From Verrucomicrobiales bacterium (GTDB lineage Bacteria > Verrucomicrobiota > Verrucomicrobiia > Verrucomicrobiales > DEV007), in NCBI GenBank assembly GCA_022424805.1, contig JAKMGR010000152.1:1-7594 (forward strand): a stretch of DNA of 7,594 nt. Direction: 5' to 3'. Within the stretch, counting starts at the first letter, position 1. Every line of letters starts with the position of its first letter. Below are positions 1-6,202 of this stretch, piece by piece. Below the pieces are notes generated by a model that made no database searches, was not told the DNA's origin, and saw nothing but the letters and a program-made list of their open reading frames with translations. The position numbers and the translations under genes were made by a program.

Positions 1-2
1 GT

Positions 3-566
3 ATCGATCCCGATCGAATGGCAGTCTGGGGCACATCGGCGGGAGGGCACCTGGTTGCTATGTTAGGAGTTTCTCACGGTGTCGAAGGTCTCGAGGGCGA
101 CCTCGGGCCGCACTCGGACGTTTCCTCGGAAGTTGCCTGCGTGGTGAATTTCTTTGGACCGTCTGAATTGCTGACAATGAATGATCACCCCAGCATCATG
201 GACCACATGGCACCGGATTCACCGGAGAGTAAACTGGTCGGCGGGCCGATCCTGGAAAATCCTAACAAAGCAAAAAACGCTTCCCCTGTCACCTGGGCTT
301 CCTCGGACGATGAGCCCTCATTGATTGTTCACGGGACAGATGACAAGCTGGTGCCATATCCCCAATCGGTTGTGCTGGAAAAAGCTCTCGAGAAAGCCGG
401 CGTCCCGACCGTTCTGCTGACAGTAAAAGGCGGAGGGCATGGCCAGGGTTTCGGACCGGCGGTAAGTGAAGCGGTTACGGCCTTTCTGAATCATCAATTG
501 CTCGGGGAAGAGAAAACGATCAGCGACGGAGAGGTTGATGCGGCGCCGTTTACTCCTCGCCGCTGA
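3..566 (+). CDS. Alpha/beta hydrolase, BD-FAE-type esterase (5' end outside window)
   Basis: This is the C-terminal 187 residues of a serine hydrolase; the frame is open to the left edge (codons IDPDR precede the first Met at 18), so the true start is outside the window. Seen: the nucleophile elbow G-T-S-A-G-G (Ser codon at 36-38), then H-G-T-D-D-K-L-V-P with the presumed catalytic Asp, then G-G-G-H-G with the presumed catalytic His. This order and the 'DPDR..VWGTSAGGHL' block fit the BD-FAE/acetyl-esterase branch of alpha/beta hydrolases, which removes acyl or feruloyl groups from carbohydrates or small esters. The substrate cannot be told. Because the N-terminus is missing, a signal peptide cannot be assessed. 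The gene ends with TGA at 564-566, 17 bases inside the convergent redoxin gene. A general lipase or dipeptidyl-peptidase-like esterase is the alternative. Confidence 0.88.
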   Translation: MDPDRMAVWGTSAGGHLVAMLGVSHGVEGLEGDLGPHSDVSSEVACVVNFFGPSELLTMNDHPSIMDHMAPDSPESKLVGGPILENPNKAKNASPVTWASSDDEPSLIVHGTDDKLVPYPQSVVLEKALEKAGVPTVLLTVKGGGHGQGFGPAVSEAVTAFLNHQLLGEEKTISDGEVDAAPFTPRR

Positions 567-1317
567 ATTTTTCCCGGATCATCTCCGGGGTCGGTCGAAC
601 ACGCCAGTTTTCGGTGAGCATCTTTTCGACAATTCGACCTTCTTCATCAATCAGGAAAACGGCAGGGCGGGAAATATCTCCGCCGAAAGGATTCCCTCCG
701 ACATGCCGAAGACCGTAGGCGTCGATAGCGGTGAGTTCAGGGTCAGCGAGAAGAGGAAAAGCAATACCTTTGGGCAGCATCTTTTCCTTCGAGTCCTCGG
801 TCGAGTCGGCGCTGATCGCGACCAGCTCGATGCCAGCTTCGCGAAGTTCGTCTTCTTGTGACTGCAAACCTTGCAGCTCAGAAACACAGAAGGGTCACCA
901 GAATCCACGATAGAAAGAAAGGGCGACCTTTTTCCCTCGAAACGAAGAAAGGCTCACGGTATCGCCGGTTGCAGACGCGAGGGAGAAATCAGGCGCTTCT
1001 TCAAGGGCCAAGGTCATGTCCGAAGTCCCGGGCATCTGGTAGGACAGGTCAAAGACATACCAGAAGAGCATCACAGCGAAAGAGACACTCGCAAAAGTTC
1101 CCGCGATGTGGAGGCTTTTCCCTTTCCACGAAGAGCGTTTCCAGAGCGCCACCAATCCTGAAAAAGCCAGAACCACGGCAAGCAATACGATGACGAGATT
1201 CAGAATCGCGGAGTCCCGAAGCACGGTCAACTTCGTCGAGAGGAGGAAGTAGCTGACAAATCCGAAAAATCCAATCAGTGGCCCAAGCCAACAGGCATGT
1301 CGTTTGGAAAAGTTCAT
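550..1317 (-). CDS. Membrane-anchored redoxin/peroxiredoxin-like selenoprotein (UxxC), read through in-frame TGA
   Basis: One 255-residue frame runs from ATG at 1317 to TAA at 552-550, broken only by TGA at 897-895 (residue 141). Before the TGA: three hydrophobic segments (about residues 10-26, 36-58 and 69-91), then the redoxin start A-P-D-F-S-L (108-113), and the strand F-Y-R-G-F-W (135-140). After it, in the same frame: P-F-C-V-S-E-L, then L-V-A-I-S-A-D-S, F-P-L-L-A-D-P, Y-G-L-R-H, the cis-proline strand R-P-A-V-F-L-I-D, and W-R-V-R-P-T-P-E near the end. Family members known to me have FYRGFWCPFC here, so the TGA replaces the first Cys of the CxxC. With the SECIS-like hairpin that follows, the simplest reading is selenocysteine (motif U-P-F-C). 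Positive residues at the N-terminus and between segments 2 and 3 predict the catalytic domain outside the cytoplasm. Likely role: thiol/peroxide redox chemistry at the membrane; electron donor unknown. No strong Shine-Dalgarno precedes 1317 (only a distant AGGA). Alternatives are a nonsense mutation or a base error. Confidence 0.85.
852..897 (-). promoter_or_regulatory. Bacterial SECIS-like stem-loop directly after the TGA
   Basis: In the minus-strand transcript, CUGCAA (876-871) pairs perfectly with UUGCAG (867-862) around the loop GGU (870-868); a G-U pair (877 with 861) can extend it. Below a 7-base bulge on the 5' side, CUUCUGUG (892-885) pairs with CACA-A-GAAG (860-852), eight pairs with one bulged A. 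The apical loop starts 24 bases after the UGA and begins with G. As I recall the bacterial SECIS rules (loop of 3-14 nt with a G among the first two bases, 16-37 nt from UGA), this fits. The tip, UGC-AAGGUU-UGCA, also resembles the E. coli fdhF tip from memory. No folding program was run. Confidence 0.72.
895..897 (-). other. In-frame TGA, predicted selenocysteine codon (Sec141)
   Basis: The plus strand reads TCA here, giving TGA on the minus strand between TGG (Trp140) and CCC (Pro142). The codon aligns with the N-terminal, nucleophilic Cys of the family's W-C-P-F-C motif; the second Cys (TGT, 888-886) is kept. TGA is used as a normal stop by the neighbouring esterase, FAD oxidoreductase, serS and GH3 genes, so recoding must be local. 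A caller ignoring this would restart the downstream part at TTG 867-865. Confidence 0.83.
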
Positions 1318-1581
1318 GGTTGATGCAGTTTCCTGCGCAGAGGTAACGAGACGCAGCCCACTTCAGACGCGCTCCTTTGCGAAACCTGACAGGGTATCAG
1401 GTCCCGCATCCGGATGCAGCATAGGACCGGCTGCTTTAGCTGCCGCGATGATGTATCTTCGGCGACTGAAGTCGACACTCCTTTCCCAGTAGGTGTAGTT
1501 TTGTTATCCGATGGTAGCAACCATTTTGAAAATGCGGCACATTTTGTGCAGCAATTCATCGACTCAACCCTGTGACTTGCC
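1318..1581 (-). other. 264-base intergenic gap between FAD oxidoreductase and selenoprotein genes
   Basis: No convincing gene. Several small inverted repeats occur: GCACA-TTT-TGTGC (1537-1549), which lies 33 bases past the oxidoreductase stop and could be a weak terminator with an offset T run; CCTGA/TCAGG (1385-1389 with 1397-1401); and GGTCC/GGACC (1400-1404 with 1424-1428) enclosing the 12-bp palindrome GCATCCGGATGC (1406-1417). The last two lie in what would be the selenoprotein gene's 5' leader. I could not match them to a known riboswitch. A short minus-strand open stretch (1503-1363) has Tat-like residues but no plausible start codon. Confidence 0.4.
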
Positions 1582-3093
1582 TCATCCGACGGCTTTCACG
1601 CCCAGCTCGGCGAAAGGGACTTCGTGTGGTAGCAACTTGTTCTCCGCTGCCACGGCGCAGACGACGCCGGCGGCCTCACCCATCGCGACGGCGTTTCCGG
1701 TGACGCGGTAGCTGCTGTGTGCGATGAAACCGCCGCTGATGCATCGACCGGCGAGGACGAGCCCGTCCACATCTTTGGCCATGAGGGAGCGCAGCGGAAT
1801 ATCGTAGGGCTGGGACTTGAAAGGTTTCTTCTCGATCCCTTTTGTTTTTTTCGGGTCCGTCGCGTGGACGTCGATGGGAAAGGTGACGCGGCAGATTCCG
1901 TCGTCGAAGCGAGCTCCGTTTTTCAAATCACCATCACTGACGGAATACCGACCGTGGATGCGACGTCCTTCACGCGTTCCGATTTGTTCCCCCGTAGCGA
2001 GGATTTCCACGTTCTTCCAGGGGCCGCCTTTTTTCCGAAGCACATTGATCATCGCGTGATTCTCACGACGAGCTTCGATAGTCGCTTTCGTCACGTCCGT
2101 CGCGTCGATGGCGGAAACGTTGTACTGATGATTCGCCATCATCGCGTAGAGGCCATCGTGAATTTCGAAAATCGAGGGACCTCCATAACTCGGATCGATC
2201 CCTGCGGAACGGAGCTCGGCGAGAAAATTGCTCTTCCCGCGTCCCAGACCCCGCATGCCTGCGACGTGATTCACAAAGGGAGCGATTTCGTCCGTTTTTG
2301 CTCCATGAAAGAGAGCCATCAGGGAAAACGGCTGGGTGATACCATCACCGGGTCGACCGAAATCGAATCCGCATCCTGCTTGCGCAGCGAGATCACCGTC
2401 CCCGGTGGCGTCGATAAAGGAATTTGCCGTCCAGACTTCGCGACCCGTTTTGGATTCGGTCAGGACTGTAGAGAGACGGCCCGAGTCATCCGGCACGGCA
2501 CCGACGACACGGGTGAAAAGTCGAATGTCGACTCCGGCCTCCAGCAGCATGTCCTCGAGTAGGAGTTTCATCGGCTCGGGGTGATAGACCCAGGCGTGTT
2601 TGACTCGTCGGCCCACGGAATCGGATTCGATACGCCCAGCCAACTCGCTCATGATACCGGGCTTGTTAACTCCGTCGAGAATCCAGGACAACATTCCCGC
2701 CGTCCAGATTCCACCGATGCATCCATGCACTTCGATGAGCATGGTTTTTGCGCCACTCCGTGCTGCGGCCAGCGCAGCAGCAAAGCCGGCAGGTCCTCCT
2801 CCGCAAACGATAACGTCATAGTTGCCCGCCAGCGGAATATCGCGCACATCTTCGGCGAACCAGTCTCCCTTCAGCTTGCCTGAGGTGCGAACGTGCATGC
2901 GCTCGTTCGTTCCGAAGACCTGCCCTTCCGCGTTTCCCCGACGGGGCGGCGCGGGCTTGGGGCGGTTTTCCGGATTCACTTTTTCCTGCGCTCCCGCAAG
3001 CCCGAGTGCTCCGGTAAACCCGGCAGAAAATGCGCTCGCACCAGCGGCGATTCGTTTGGCGAAGCGGCGACGGTCGAGGGGGGACGAACTCAT
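1582..3093 (-). CDS. Tat-exported FAD-dependent oxidoreductase (FAD_oxidored type)
   Basis: 503 residues, a usual length for this family. Residues 7-14 read D-R-R-R-F-A-K-R, a twin-arginine motif, followed by an Ala/Gly-rich hydrophobic stretch to about residue 36 ending in A-G-A-Q, so folded export with bound FAD is likely. A linker rich in Pro and Arg follows. The Rossmann FAD site is Y-D-V-I-V-C-G-G-G-P-A-G at 92-103, with the ribose-binding Glu at 121 and G-C-I-G-G at 124-128. A second FAD block, A-T-G-D-G-D, lies at 229-234, and the C-terminal FAD block G-R-C-I-S-G-G at 449-455 is followed by G-N-A-V-A-M-G-E-A-A-G at 466-476. Start ATG 3093 is chosen because it places the RRRF motif correctly; no clear ribosome site is seen. 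It is divergent from the sulfatase (83 bases), which may share its control. Substrate unknown; a sugar or polyol is a guess from context. Confidence 0.9.
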   Translation of the reverse strand: MSSSPLDRRRFAKRIAAGASAFSAGFTGALGLAGAQEKVNPENRPKPAPPRRGNAEGQVFGTNERMHVRTSGKLKGDWFAEDVRDIPLAGNYDVIVCGGGPAGFAAALAAARSGAKTMLIEVHGCIGGIWTAGMLSWILDGVNKPGIMSELAGRIESDSVGRRVKHAWVYHPEPMKLLLEDMLLEAGVDIRLFTRVVGAVPDDSGRLSTVLTESKTGREVWTANSFIDATGDGDLAAQAGCGFDFGRPGDGITQPFSLMALFHGAKTDEIAPFVNHVAGMRGLGRGKSNFLAELRSAGIDPSYGGPSIFEIHDGLYAMMANHQYNVSAIDATDVTKATIEARRENHAMINVLRKKGGPWKNVEILATGEQIGTREGRRIHGRYSVSDGDLKNGARFDDGICRVTFPIDVHATDPKKTKGIEKKPFKSQPYDIPLRSLMAKDVDGLVLAGRCISGGFIAHSSYRVTGNAVAMGEAAGVVCAVAAENKLLPHEVPFAELGVKAVG

Positions 3094-3176
3094 GGCATGA
3101 GCATGGTAAGAAACAGCTTCCCTGCAAAGAACCTGATTGCGTAGAGTCAGCGGAACTTTTTCCTGTCCGATAACTC
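3094..3176. promoter_or_regulatory. Divergent intergenic region between oxidoreductase and sulfatase
   Basis: Both flanking genes must start from these 83 bases unless transcribed from further away. No confident promoter box was found. On the minus strand TACCAT lies 9 bases before the oxidoreductase ATG with a poor -35 (TTCTTT) 17 bases above. On the plus strand GATAAC lies only 2 bases before the sulfatase ATG, too close for a -10 serving that start. Neither ATG has a good Shine-Dalgarno sequence. Confidence 0.3.
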
Positions 3177-4661
3177 ATGAAACGACGTCGCTTTATCCAA
3201 ACCACCACCGCGGCCGCTTCCGCGGCCGCCATTTCGACTCGTGCTGCCGAAGAGCGCCCACCGAATTTGATCGTTGTTCACTGCGACGAATTGAATTTTC
3301 GGACAATTGGTTGCTACCGCGACACGCTCTCTCCCGAGCAAGCGTTCATGTGGGGACCGGATGCCGTTTGCGAAACGCCGCACATCGATTCGCTCGCCAA
3401 AGAAGGAGCAATCTGTACGAAATTCTATGCCGCGACCCCCGTCTGTTCTCCGTCGCGGTCTTCTCTCGTTTCCGGGTGCTATCCGCAAAACACGCCGGTG
3501 ACGAACAACAATGCCCACCTCGATGATGGCGTCGTCACCTTCGCTCACCAGCTTGGCAAAGCAGGATACGCGACCGGCTACGCCGGAAAATGGCACCTCG
3601 ACGGAGTTGGAAAACCGCAGTGGGAGCCGGAGCGGAAATTTGGATTCGAGGACAATCGCTACATGTTCAATCGAGGACACTGGAAGCAACTCGAACTTGC
3701 TCCAGATGGCCCTCGGGTGAAAGCGCGAGATAACAAAGGCAAGCCTTCCTACTCGGTAAAAGGGGCGGACGAAGAGAGCTTCGCGACCGACTGGCTCACC
3801 GATCGAACGATCGAATTCGTAGAAGAAAACAAAGATAAGCCCTTTGCCTACATGGTCAGTATCCCGGATCCGCATGGACCCGATACGGTGAGGGCTCCCT
3901 ACGATACGATGTTCGATGATTCGCTTGTGCAAAAGCCGCGAACTTACGACAAGGACGCTGGGACGGCGCCGAGCTGGGCGAAACCGCAGAACCGATGTCA
4001 GTGGAAAATGGCGCAGTATCACGGTATGATGAAGTGCATCGACGACAACGTCGGGAAACTCATTGCAGCTCTGAAAGAGCGCGATCTCTACGATAACACG
4101 ATTCTCATTTTCACGGCCGACCACGGTGACATGCGCGGTGAGCACCGTCGACAGAACAAAGGCGTCCCGATGGAGGCATCGGGCAAAGTGCCTTTCGTGA
4201 TTCGCTGGCCGAAGTCGATCCCTGCGGGAGCGCGCATTGATCACGCGATGAACACAACGGATTTCATGCCGACCATTCTCGCGATGGCCGGAGCAGAGCC
4301 CTCCGGAAAAGAGCAGGGACGGGATCTCAGTTCTGTCTTTGCCGGTGGAAAGCTCGAGGGACAGGATGTGACCTTCATGCGGGGGACGACGAACAGTCCC
4401 GAGGCCACGACCGGATGGATTGCAGCGGTGACGCCGACCCACAAGCTGATTCTCTCCGATCAAGACGACGCCTGGCTTTTGAATCTGGAAAAGGATCCGG
4501 ACGAACTCGTCAATGCCATCGAGGACCCGGAGGAACGACCCATCGCGATGAAACTCGCCAAGCAGTTGAAGCGCTACGCCAAGCAGAATCGTGATCCGAA
4601 AGTGGACAATCCCCACACTGCGAAAGTGCTGAACGAATTGCTTGCGCAGACTGTTTGCTAA
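3177..4661 (+). CDS. Tat-exported cysteine-type sulfatase
   Basis: 494 residues, typical for a type I sulfatase. The N-terminus M-K-R-R-R-F-I-Q is a twin-arginine motif, then an alanine-rich stretch to about residue 24. The catalytic site C-S-P-S-R is at 90-94, the C-x-P-S-R signature whose Cys is turned into formylglycine; the genome must therefore encode FGE or anSME. Metal and sulfate site residues seen: C-D-E-L-N at 36-40 (first acid cluster, D-E instead of the common D-D), G-K-W-H at 137-140, D-P-H at 231-233 and T-A-D-H-G-D at 313-318, followed by K-G near 328. It hydrolyses a sulfate ester, probably in the periplasm or outside; the substrate (sulfated glycan or small organosulfate) cannot be assigned. 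ATG 3177 is the natural start for the Tat signal. It ends with TAA inside a hairpin. Confidence 0.93.
   Translation: MKRRRFIQTTTAAASAAAISTRAAEERPPNLIVVHCDELNFRTIGCYRDTLSPEQAFMWGPDAVCETPHIDSLAKEGAICTKFYAATPVCSPSRSSLVSGCYPQNTPVTNNNAHLDDGVVTFAHQLGKAGYATGYAGKWHLDGVGKPQWEPERKFGFEDNRYMFNRGHWKQLELAPDGPRVKARDNKGKPSYSVKGADEESFATDWLTDRTIEFVEENKDKPFAYMVSIPDPHGPDTVRAPYDTMFDDSLVQKPRTYDKDAGTAPSWAKPQNRCQWKMAQYHGMMKCIDDNVGKLIAALKERDLYDNTILIFTADHGDMRGEHRRQNKGVPMEASGKVPFVIRWPKSIPAGARIDHAMNTTDFMPTILAMAGAEPSGKEQGRDLSSVFAGGKLEGQDVTFMRGTTNSPEATTGWIAAVTPTHKLILSDQDDAWLLNLEKDPDELVNAIEDPEERPIAMKLAKQLKRYAKQNRDPKVDNPHTAKVLNELLAQTVC
3210..3229 (+). repeat. Self-complementary GC repeat in the sulfatase signal-peptide region
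   Basis: Octamer GCGGCCGC occurs at 3210-3217 and 3222-3229 with TTCC between. Each copy is a palindrome, so the two can pair into an eight-base-pair all-GC hairpin, 33 bases after the start codon. It encodes the Ala-rich part of the Tat signal, which is enough to explain its composition. Confidence 0.6.
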
Positions 4662-4668
4662 CAGTCTG
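4647..4668 (+). terminator. Hairpin across the sulfatase stop codon
   Basis: CAGACTGTT (4647-4655) and AACAGTCTG (4660-4668) are a perfect 9-bp inverted repeat with loop TGCT. The TAA stop (4659-4661) starts in the loop and runs into the stem. Only TT follows, so as an intrinsic terminator it is weak; it could instead be a 3' stabilising structure. No other terminator candidate is closer to the gene end. Confidence 0.45.
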
Positions 4669-4848
4669 TTCGTGAAAACGTTGAGTCAGAATGGATCAGA
4701 GGTAGGCGCGAGCTAGGGAATGAACCGGGAGGCCGGAGCCCTTTCCTTCATGACCGAATGGTTAAAGCTGCTTTGGGGTATTCTGGCCGACATCTTGAGC
4801 GGAGCGAGCAAGTCACACAGCCCAAATTTTCAGTTTTTTCTGAACAGC

Positions 4849-4878
4849 CTTTTGGCAGACAGTCTTTTGGCAGACAGT
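4849..4878 (+). repeat. Two perfect 15-bp tandem repeats upstream of serS
   Basis: The unit CTTTTGGCAGACAGT is present at 4849-4863 and again at 4864-4878, followed by a partial CTT. Each junction contains the odd palindrome AGAC-A-GTCT. The repeat ends 16 bases before the -35 box of the predicted serS promoter. It may be a slippage duplication or a paired binding site. Confidence 0.85.
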
Positions 4879-4894
4879 CTTGCGACACGGCCGT

Positions 4895-4922
4895 TTGACG
4901 CTTCGGGGTGCTGCGTTACAAT
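4895..4922 (+). promoter_or_regulatory. Predicted sigma-70-type promoter of serS, leaderless arrangement
   Basis: TTGACG (4895-4900, 5 of 6 to TTGACA) and TACAAT (4917-4922, 5 of 6 to TATAAT) are separated by 16 bases. Only five bases, CCCCC, lie between the -10 box and ATG 4928. A usual start site about 6-7 bases after the -10 falls on the ATG itself, so the mRNA should have almost no leader, in agreement with the lack of any Shine-Dalgarno sequence. Confidence 0.65.
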
Positions 4923-4927
4923 CCCCC

Positions 4928-6202
4928 ATGCTGGACATCCGACTACTCCGCGAGGATCCCGAAGCTATCAAAGCACGTGTCAAAACGCGTGGCGGTGATG
5001 CATGGGAATTAATCGATGAAATTCTGGTCTGTGACGAGAAGCGTCGATCCGGCGAGACGGAGAAGCAGCAGCTTCAGGCTGACCGGAACCGCATTTCCAA
5101 GGAAATTGGTGCGCTCAAGCGCGACGGAAAAGATAGCAGCGAAATCGAAGCGCAGGTTCGCCAGATCGGAGAGCGGATCAAGGAAATCGGGGAAGAAGTT
5201 GATGCAGCCGAGACCCGTCAGCAGGATCTCCTGCTCCAGGTCCCCAACATGCCGCATCTGGAGTGCCCAGTTGGAGAAGATGAAACAGCAAACCCCACGA
5301 TTCGTGAGTGGGGGAAACAATCTGATTTCTCATTCAAGCCCAAAGACCACGTCGAAATCGGCGCAGACCTCGGCCTCTTTGATTTCGAACTCGCTGCCAA
5401 GATCAGCGGAAGCGGCTTCGTAACCTTCACTGGTGCCGGGGCGAAATTGCAGCGTGCCTTGATTCAGTTTCTGCTCAACCTTCACACCACCGAGCACGGC
5501 TACAAAGAGGTTTCGCCGCCCTTCATCATCAATCGCGATTGCATGTTCGGAACGGGGCAGCTTCCCAAGTTCGAGGACGACATGTATGGACTCGAGGAAG
5601 GGGCGATGTTTCTCGCTCCGACTGCCGAGGTCCCCGTGACAAACCTCTACCGGGAAGAGTTGCTCCAGGACCCTGCGTTTCCGATCAAGACGACAGCCTA
5701 CACTCCCTGCTTTCGTCGCGAGGCAGGATCAGCCGGCCGCGAAAGCCGAGGAATGATACGCATGCATCAGTTCGATAAAGTGGAGCTGGTCAACATCGTT
5801 CACCCCGAAAAATCCTACGAGCAGCTCGAAACGCTGACGCAGGAGGCGGAGAAAGTGCTGCAGCTGCTAGGCCTTCACTATCGAACGATCGAACTCTGCA
5901 CTGGCGACGTCGGATTCAGCTCCGCGAAGACCTATGACATCGAAGTCTGGGCGCCCGGTCACGGCGGCTACCTCGAAGTATCGAGTTGTTCAAATTTCGA
6001 AGACTACCAGGCTCGCCGTATGAAGTTGCGCTTCAAAGACGAGGATGGAAAAAACCGATTCTGCCACACCCTGAATGGTTCCGGCACTGCGCTGCCGCGC
6101 CTCTATGTCGCCTTCATCGAAACGCATCAGCAGGAAGACGGATCGATTCTCATTCCCGAACCGCTGCAACCGTATATGGGAACGGATCGAATACCGGGCT
6201 GA
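4928..6202 (+). CDS. serS: Seryl-tRNA synthetase
   Basis: 424 residues, the normal length. Cytoplasmic class II synthetase that joins serine to tRNA-Ser and also to tRNA-Sec, the first step of selenocysteine formation. Seen: N-terminal M-L-D-I-R-L-L-R, a long charged helical arm (about residues 35-100) that contacts the tRNA, motif 1 around H-G-Y-K-E-V-S-P-P-F (190-199), the T-A-E serine loop (232-234), motif 2 F-R-R-E-A-G-S-A-G (262-270), and motif 3 N-G-S-G-T-A-L-P-R (383-391), followed by Q-Q-E-D-G-S-I-L-I-P-E-P-L. The frame is open upstream to a TTG at 4880, but ATG 4928 is chosen because family proteins begin with MLDI.. and the promoter overlaps the extension. The gene ends with TGA 64 bases before the GH3 gene and is probably co-oriented, not necessarily co-transcribed. 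Confidence 0.97.
   Translation: MLDIRLLREDPEAIKARVKTRGGDAWELIDEILVCDEKRRSGETEKQQLQADRNRISKEIGALKRDGKDSSEIEAQVRQIGERIKEIGEEVDAAETRQQDLLLQVPNMPHLECPVGEDETANPTIREWGKQSDFSFKPKDHVEIGADLGLFDFELAAKISGSGFVTFTGAGAKLQRALIQFLLNLHTTEHGYKEVSPPFIINRDCMFGTGQLPKFEDDMYGLEEGAMFLAPTAEVPVTNLYREELLQDPAFPIKTTAYTPCFRREAGSAGRESRGMIRMHQFDKVELVNIVHPEKSYEQLETLTQEAEKVLQLLGLHYRTIELCTGDVGFSSAKTYDIEVWAPGHGGYLEVSSCSNFEDYQARRMKLRFKDEDGKNRFCHTLNGSGTALPRLYVAFIETHQQEDGSILIPEPLQPYMGTDRIPG

Noticed and set aside
550..867. Separate short redoxin gene starting at TTG 867
   Set aside because: It is in phase with the upstream frame across a single TGA, would lack half of the redoxin fold and the first active-site residue, and has no independent start signals. 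Treated as part of the selenoprotein.
895..897. TGA read as Trp or Gly by an altered genetic code
   Set aside because: Four other genes in the window end in TGA at sensible family lengths, and the position is Cys in the family, not Trp or Gly.
895..1317. Membrane protein of 140 residues ending at the TGA
   Set aside because: It would stop at Trp140 in the middle of the redoxin core, just before P-F-C. A truncated product at this point would have no function known to me.
1318..1581. Riboswitch (cobalamin, SAM, c-di-GMP, c-di-AMP) or tRNA-Sec in the gap before the selenoprotein gene
   Set aside because: Checked by eye for the conserved boxes of these classes and for a T-loop GGTTCGA; none was found.
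1717..2562. Plus-strand open frame of 281 codons across the oxidoreductase
   Set aside because: Antisense shadow of the FAD oxidoreductase; no domain or start signal recognised.
3147..4616. Minus-strand open frame of 489 codons across the sulfatase
   Set aside because: Antisense shadow of a clear sulfatase gene; its translation is rich in Arg, Val and His with no recognisable domain.
4880..4927. Sixteen-residue N-terminal extension of SerRS from TTG 4880
   Set aside because: The stretch contains the predicted promoter and does not match the conserved start MLDIRLLR at 4928.
4720..4998. Small protein upstream of serS, with M-T-E-W-L-K-L-L-W-G-I-L at 4750 recalling the N-terminus of some IS integrases
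   Set aside because: The likeness covers about 20 residues only, the rest reads through the 15-bp repeats and into serS in another frame, and no inverted repeats or transposase motifs are present.
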